This document shows positions 6,894 to 8,935 of a stretch of DNA of 8,935 nucleotides, piece by piece. The notes beneath the pieces are model-generated. The model ran no database searches and had not been told where the DNA came from. It saw nothing but the letters and a program-made list of their open reading frames with translations. The stretch's first letter is position 1, and every line of letters starts with the position of its first letter. Source of the stretch: Candidatus Latescibacterota bacterium (GTDB taxonomy: Bacteria; Latescibacterota; UBA2968; UBA8231); the NCBI GenBank assembly GCA_022827165.1, contig JAJDTN010000409.1, positions 1 to 8,935 on the forward strand, written 5' to 3'. The position numbers were made by a program, and so were the translations under genes.

Positions 6894-6979
6894 CCGCCGC
6901 CCGCCACGCTCCGGGCCTGGAGGCCGCTCCCGGCATGGCCGGCCGCCAGCCCACGGTCCCGGGGCCGTCCAGCCCATGA
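6890..6979 (+). CDS. 29-residue mini-ORF, second copy of a PhyH-like gene start
   Basis: It begins at ATG 6890, overlapping the stop of the first mini-ORF (ATGA), and ends at TGA 6977-6979, which overlaps the PhyH start. Its start, MTAARHAPGLEAAPGMAGR, matches the PhyH N-terminus at most positions. By hand count, 47 of the first 57 bases agree with the third copy. The rest is proline-rich and unlike the oxygenase. As with the first copy, it is either a remnant of duplication or a coupled leader. Expression is unproven. Confidence 0.4.
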   Translation: MTAARHAPGLEAAPGMAGRQPTVPGPSSP

Positions 6980-7785
6980 CGGCTGCCCGCCCCGCCCTGC
7001 GCCTCGAGGCCGCTGCCGACCTGGCCGGCCGCGAGCGCGCCGTGCGCGAGCAGGGGTTCGCCTACCTGCCGGCCCTGCTCGACGCCGGCCGGATCGCCGC
7101 CCTGCGCGAGGCCATGGACCGCGCCGAGCCGCTGGCCGAGAGCTTCGACCGGGTGGAGGAACCGCCCGGGCATCCCTTCTACCACAAGATCATCAACAAC
7201 GCCTTCAACCGGGACCTCCTCTTCCTCTCCTGCCTGGACTTCCCGGGGGTGATCGAGCTGGCCGAGGCCCTCCACGGGGAGGACTGCCACGTCATCGGCA
7301 TGACCGCCTGGCTCACCGGTCCCGGCCGCCCCGACCAGGGTCTGCACGCCGACTGGCAGCCCCTGACCCTGCCCGAGGACGTGATGGACGATCCCCGCGT
7401 GCAGATCCCGGTCTTCATCACCACCGCCCACTTCTACCTCGACGACGTGACCGAGGAACTCGGGCCGACGGTCTTCGTGCCGGGCAGCCACCGCGCCGGC
7501 CGGCCGCCCGACGGCGACCAGGACTGGCGCGGGACGGGCGAGCACAGCGTCCTGTGCGGCGCCGGCGACGTGGTCGTCTTCCGCTCCGAGGTCTGGCACC
7601 GGGGCACGGCCAACCGCGGCGACCGCGTCCGCTACCTGCTGCAGGTGCACTACGCCCAGCGCATGATCACCCAGAAATACCCTCCCTACCTCAACCGCTT
7701 CCGCTTCGACCCGGCCATCCTCGAGCAGGCCACGCCGCGTCAGCGCCGGCTCATGGGCGACCACCGCCCGAGCAACTACGACTGA
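6976..7785 (+). CDS. Phytanoyl-CoA dioxygenase (PhyH) family Fe(II)/2-oxoglutarate oxygenase
   Basis: This 269-residue protein has the double-stranded beta-helix oxygenase signature. GLHADW gives the iron ligands H124 and D126, and VWHRG gives the distal ligand H208. R219 lies 11 residues after H208, the same spacing as His264 to Arg275 in human phytanoyl-CoA hydroxylase, and is the likely 2-oxoglutarate anchor. AHFYLDDVTEELGPTVFVPGSHRAG (151-175) is the typical PhyH stretch. The enzymes hydroxylate a C-H bond using O2 and 2-oxoglutarate and act in the cytoplasm; the substrate here is unknown. The start at 6976 is chosen because the recurring MTAAR N-terminus starts there and the ATG overlaps the previous stop. 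The frame stays open to an ATG at 6823, but that extension has no family similarity. The next gene starts 16 nt downstream, so the genes are probably one operon. Confidence 0.93.
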   Translation: MTAARPALRLEAAADLAGRERAVREQGFAYLPALLDAGRIAALREAMDRAEPLAESFDRVEEPPGHPFYHKIINNAFNRDLLFLSCLDFPGVIELAEALHGEDCHVIGMTAWLTGPGRPDQGLHADWQPLTLPEDVMDDPRVQIPVFITTAHFYLDDVTEELGPTVFVPGSHRAGRPPDGDQDWRGTGEHSVLCGAGDVVVFRSEVWHRGTANRGDRVRYLLQVHYAQRMITQKYPPYLNRFRFDPAILEQATPRQRRLMGDHRPSNYD

Positions 7786-7791
7786 ATCGAC

Positions 7792-7795
7792 GGAG
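7792..7795 (+). promoter_or_regulatory. Shine-Dalgarno of the unknown protein at 7802
   Basis: GGAG sits 6 nt before the ATG at 7802, within the 16-nt gap after the PhyH stop. It supports this start and separate re-initiation within the operon. Confidence 0.6.
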
Positions 7796-7801
7796 CTCTC
7801 C

Positions 7802-8452
7802 ATGCATTCCTCCACCCTCCGCGGCACCGACTTCGCCCTCACCCTCGAGGGGGCCCCCGTCTCGCACGCCGAGTTCTTCGAGGGCTTCGTCCGCACCCGG
7901 CGACTCGGGGTGGTCTGCCCCTCCCCCCTCGACGGGCTCGGCGCCGCGGCCCTGATCATGGCCCACGTCACCGCCTTCTACGACGACTACCGCGCCGCGG
8001 GCGGCGAGTTCTTCGCCTACCCCGACTTTTTCACCTTCCAGCGCTCCCCTGGGACCGCCAACTACTCGATGCTCGACATCTGGCCGAATCACAAGAACGT
8101 CTCCATCGGCCCCGCGCCCGGCGACTGCGTCGACGCCGTGACCGACCGTGCCGTCGACGTGCTTCTCGTGCCCGAGGGCGGGACCGGCCAGCCGGAGCTG
8201 CAGCCGGTACAGGAAGCCGCCCTGCGCCGCCTGGTGCGCGACTGCTACCTCTACGGCCCCGGCGGCGGCGTCGACGACGCGGACCTGACCGTCTCCTGTC
8301 CGCGGGACCCGGTGGCCGGATGGATGGAGAGCGTGCGCTCCAGCCTCGACGGCGGGAACGGCGGCGGGAGTCCGGCCGAGGAGGACGGGTCCGAGGTCAT
8401 CAGCCAGTCCTACCGCCGTCTCACCCTCGACCAGGCGCTGGCCCGCCTGTAG
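7802..8452 (+). CDS. Protein of unknown function, 216 residues
   Basis: I do not recognise a family. The coding case is good: a Shine-Dalgarno, G/C-rich third positions, and tight spacing between PhyH and the heparinase-like gene. The first 170 residues look like a compact globular domain with distinctive aromatic and Pro-rich stretches: FFEGFV (25-30), a hydrophobic stretch AALIMAHVTAFYDDY (49-63), FFAYPDFFTFQRSP (70-83), YSMLDIWPNHKNV (88-100) and AVDVLLVPEG (117-126). Cysteines are at 39, 109, 148 and 166, without a CxxC pair. There is no signal peptide, and the hydrophobic stretch is interrupted by His and is too short for a sure membrane segment. Residues 182-198 form a Gly/Ser/Glu-rich linker before a short charged tail. 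Its position between two enzymes suggests a role in the same pathway, but no activity is proposed. Confidence 0.8.
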   Translation: MHSSTLRGTDFALTLEGAPVSHAEFFEGFVRTRRLGVVCPSPLDGLGAAALIMAHVTAFYDDYRAAGGEFFAYPDFFTFQRSPGTANYSMLDIWPNHKNVSIGPAPGDCVDAVTDRAVDVLLVPEGGTGQPELQPVQEAALRRLVRDCYLYGPGGGVDDADLTVSCPRDPVAGWMESVRSSLDGGNGGGSPAEEDGSEVISQSYRRLTLDQALARL

Positions 8453-8457
8453 CCCCG

Positions 8458-8935
8458 GTGGCCTCCGTGCTCCACCCGCCCGGGCTGCTCGAGCGCTTGC
8501 GCGCCGACGACGGGGTCCGAGCCCGCGCCGAGGAGCGCGCCCGGCCGTGGGGCGAATACTCCCTCGACGATCTGTGGTCGATGGTCTTCGGCCCCCGCAT
8601 CACGCGCTCGTGGATGGTGTGGTCCGACGGCGACTGCCCGGCCTGCCGGCGGCCGGTGAACATGTACGCCTGGCAGATCGACCCCTTCGCCGAGCCGTGG
8701 AAGCTGCGCTGCCCCCACTGCGGGGAGCGCTTCCCGAAGAACGATTTCGCCGCCTTCCACGAGTCCGGCCTCGACGAGGCGGGCCTCTTCGATCCGGACC
8801 GCGCCGACCGCGGCCTGCTGTTCAACAGCGACCACCCTGACCCCGGGGACCCGCTGCGGAACTTCGGCGTCGACGACGGCGGCGGCTTCCCCGGCGACGG
8901 CGGGCGCTGGCGGTTCATCGGCACCTGGCTGGTCT
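8458..8935 (+). CDS. Heparinase II/III-like protein, N-terminal part (cut by window end)
   Basis: The frame is open from GTG 8458 to the window edge, giving 159 visible residues. Two cysteine pairs, CPAC (60-63) and CPHC (85-88), form a likely zinc ribbon. It is followed by GERFPKNDFAAF (89-100), SGLDEAGLFDP (103-113), RGLLFNSDHPDP (118-129) and FGVDDG (136-141), then WRFIGTWL. This order matches, from memory, the N-terminal region of bacterial proteins annotated as heparinase II/III-like (alginate/heparin lyase-type), in which an alpha-barrel and beta-sandwich lyase follow; those lie outside this window. The family removes or cleaves uronic-acid-containing polymers, but annotated members vary. 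No signal peptide is seen at this start. The start is 5 nt after the preceding stop; GTG 8467 is an alternative. Confidence 0.75.
   Translation, partial: MASVLHPPGLLERLRADDGVRARAEERARPWGEYSLDDLWSMVFGPRITRSWMVWSDGDCPACRRPVNMYAWQIDPFAEPWKLRCPHCGERFPKNDFAAFHESGLDEAGLFDPDRADRGLLFNSDHPDPGDPLRNFGVDDGGGFPGDGGRWRFIGTWLV

Larger units (their letters stand above)
6777..7032 (+). repeat. Three tandem degenerate copies of the PhyH gene start
   Basis: Copies begin at 6777, 6890 and 6976, each at an ATG. Their first 16 to 19 codons share the protein pattern MT-x-ARxxxxLEAA and the DNA word GAGGCCGCT. Hand counts give about 79 to 83 percent base identity between pairs over 48 to 57 bases. Similarity also reaches upstream of the ATGs: 11 of 15 bases match between copies 1 and 2. 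Spacing is 113 and 86 nt, so the units are not of equal length. Only the third copy continues into a full protein. The divergence argues against an assembly artefact and for old tandem duplication. Confidence 0.7.

Noticed and set aside
6823..6975. Upstream in-frame start adding 51 residues to the PhyH protein
   Set aside because: The extension is Arg/Pro/Gly-rich, unlike the family, and overlaps the mini-ORFs. The ATGA coupling and the recurring MTAAR start support 6976.
6223..7971. Very long minus-strand ORF (582 codons) over the dihydroorotate dehydrogenase-like and PhyH genes
   Set aside because: It spans three plus-strand genes that all have clear motifs or ribosome sites. The product has no recognisable domain; long antisense ORFs are common where stops are rare in GC-rich DNA.
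1..8935. tRNA, rRNA, CRISPR, insertion sequences, attachment sites or phage genes
   Set aside because: No cloverleaf-like sequence, regular spaced repeats, transposase or integrase motif was seen on reading both strands.

Overview
The window reads as a chromosomal segment of a GC-rich bacterium. Genes are densely packed, third codon positions are almost all G or C, many genes are translationally coupled, and there are no introns, tRNAs, rRNAs, insertion sequences or CRISPR repeats. The content (an enolase-superfamily enzyme, a phytanoyl-CoA dioxygenase-like Fe(II)/2-oxoglutarate oxygenase, a heparinase II/III-like protein with an N-terminal zinc ribbon, and a parallel beta-helix protein) resembles gene sets common in environmental Planctomycetota, Latescibacterota/Poribacteria and similar phyla. 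This placement is an inference from family content; no taxonomic marker is present.

Layout. (1) 1-4513, plus strand: the 3' end of an unidentified gene, a right-handed beta-helix protein, an FGGY carbohydrate kinase, a MIF/4-OT-superfamily tautomerase and, after a 128-nt gap with a GC-rich inverted repeat, an enolase-superfamily (mandelate racemase/muconate lactonizing-like) protein. (2) 4530-5525, minus strand: a D-isomer-specific 2-hydroxyacid dehydrogenase, converging on the enolase-superfamily gene with only 16 nt between the stops. (3) 5526-5613: a short divergent intergenic region with the window's clearest AT-rich island. (4) 5614-8935, plus strand: a divergent class-2-like dihydroorotate dehydrogenase, a 196-nt stretch with two miniature ORFs, a PhyH-family oxygenase, a protein of unknown function, and the start of a heparinase II/III-like gene cut by the window edge.

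How the genes may work together. A lyase-like protein, a beta-helix protein, a sugar kinase, a tautomerase, a dehydratase/racemase-like fold, a 2-hydroxyacid dehydrogenase and an oxygenase fit a catabolic locus for acidic or modified sugars from a polysaccharide. The substrate cannot be read from the sequence.

The most unusual feature is at 6777-7032. The first 16 to 19 codons of the PhyH gene occur three times in tandem, each copy starting at an ATGA stop/start overlap. Translation could therefore pass from the dihydroorotate dehydrogenase-like gene through two tiny ORFs (38 and 29 codons) into the oxygenase, moving one frame back at each junction. Two enzymes also carry non-canonical active sites: the enolase-superfamily protein and the dihydroorotate dehydrogenase-like protein.
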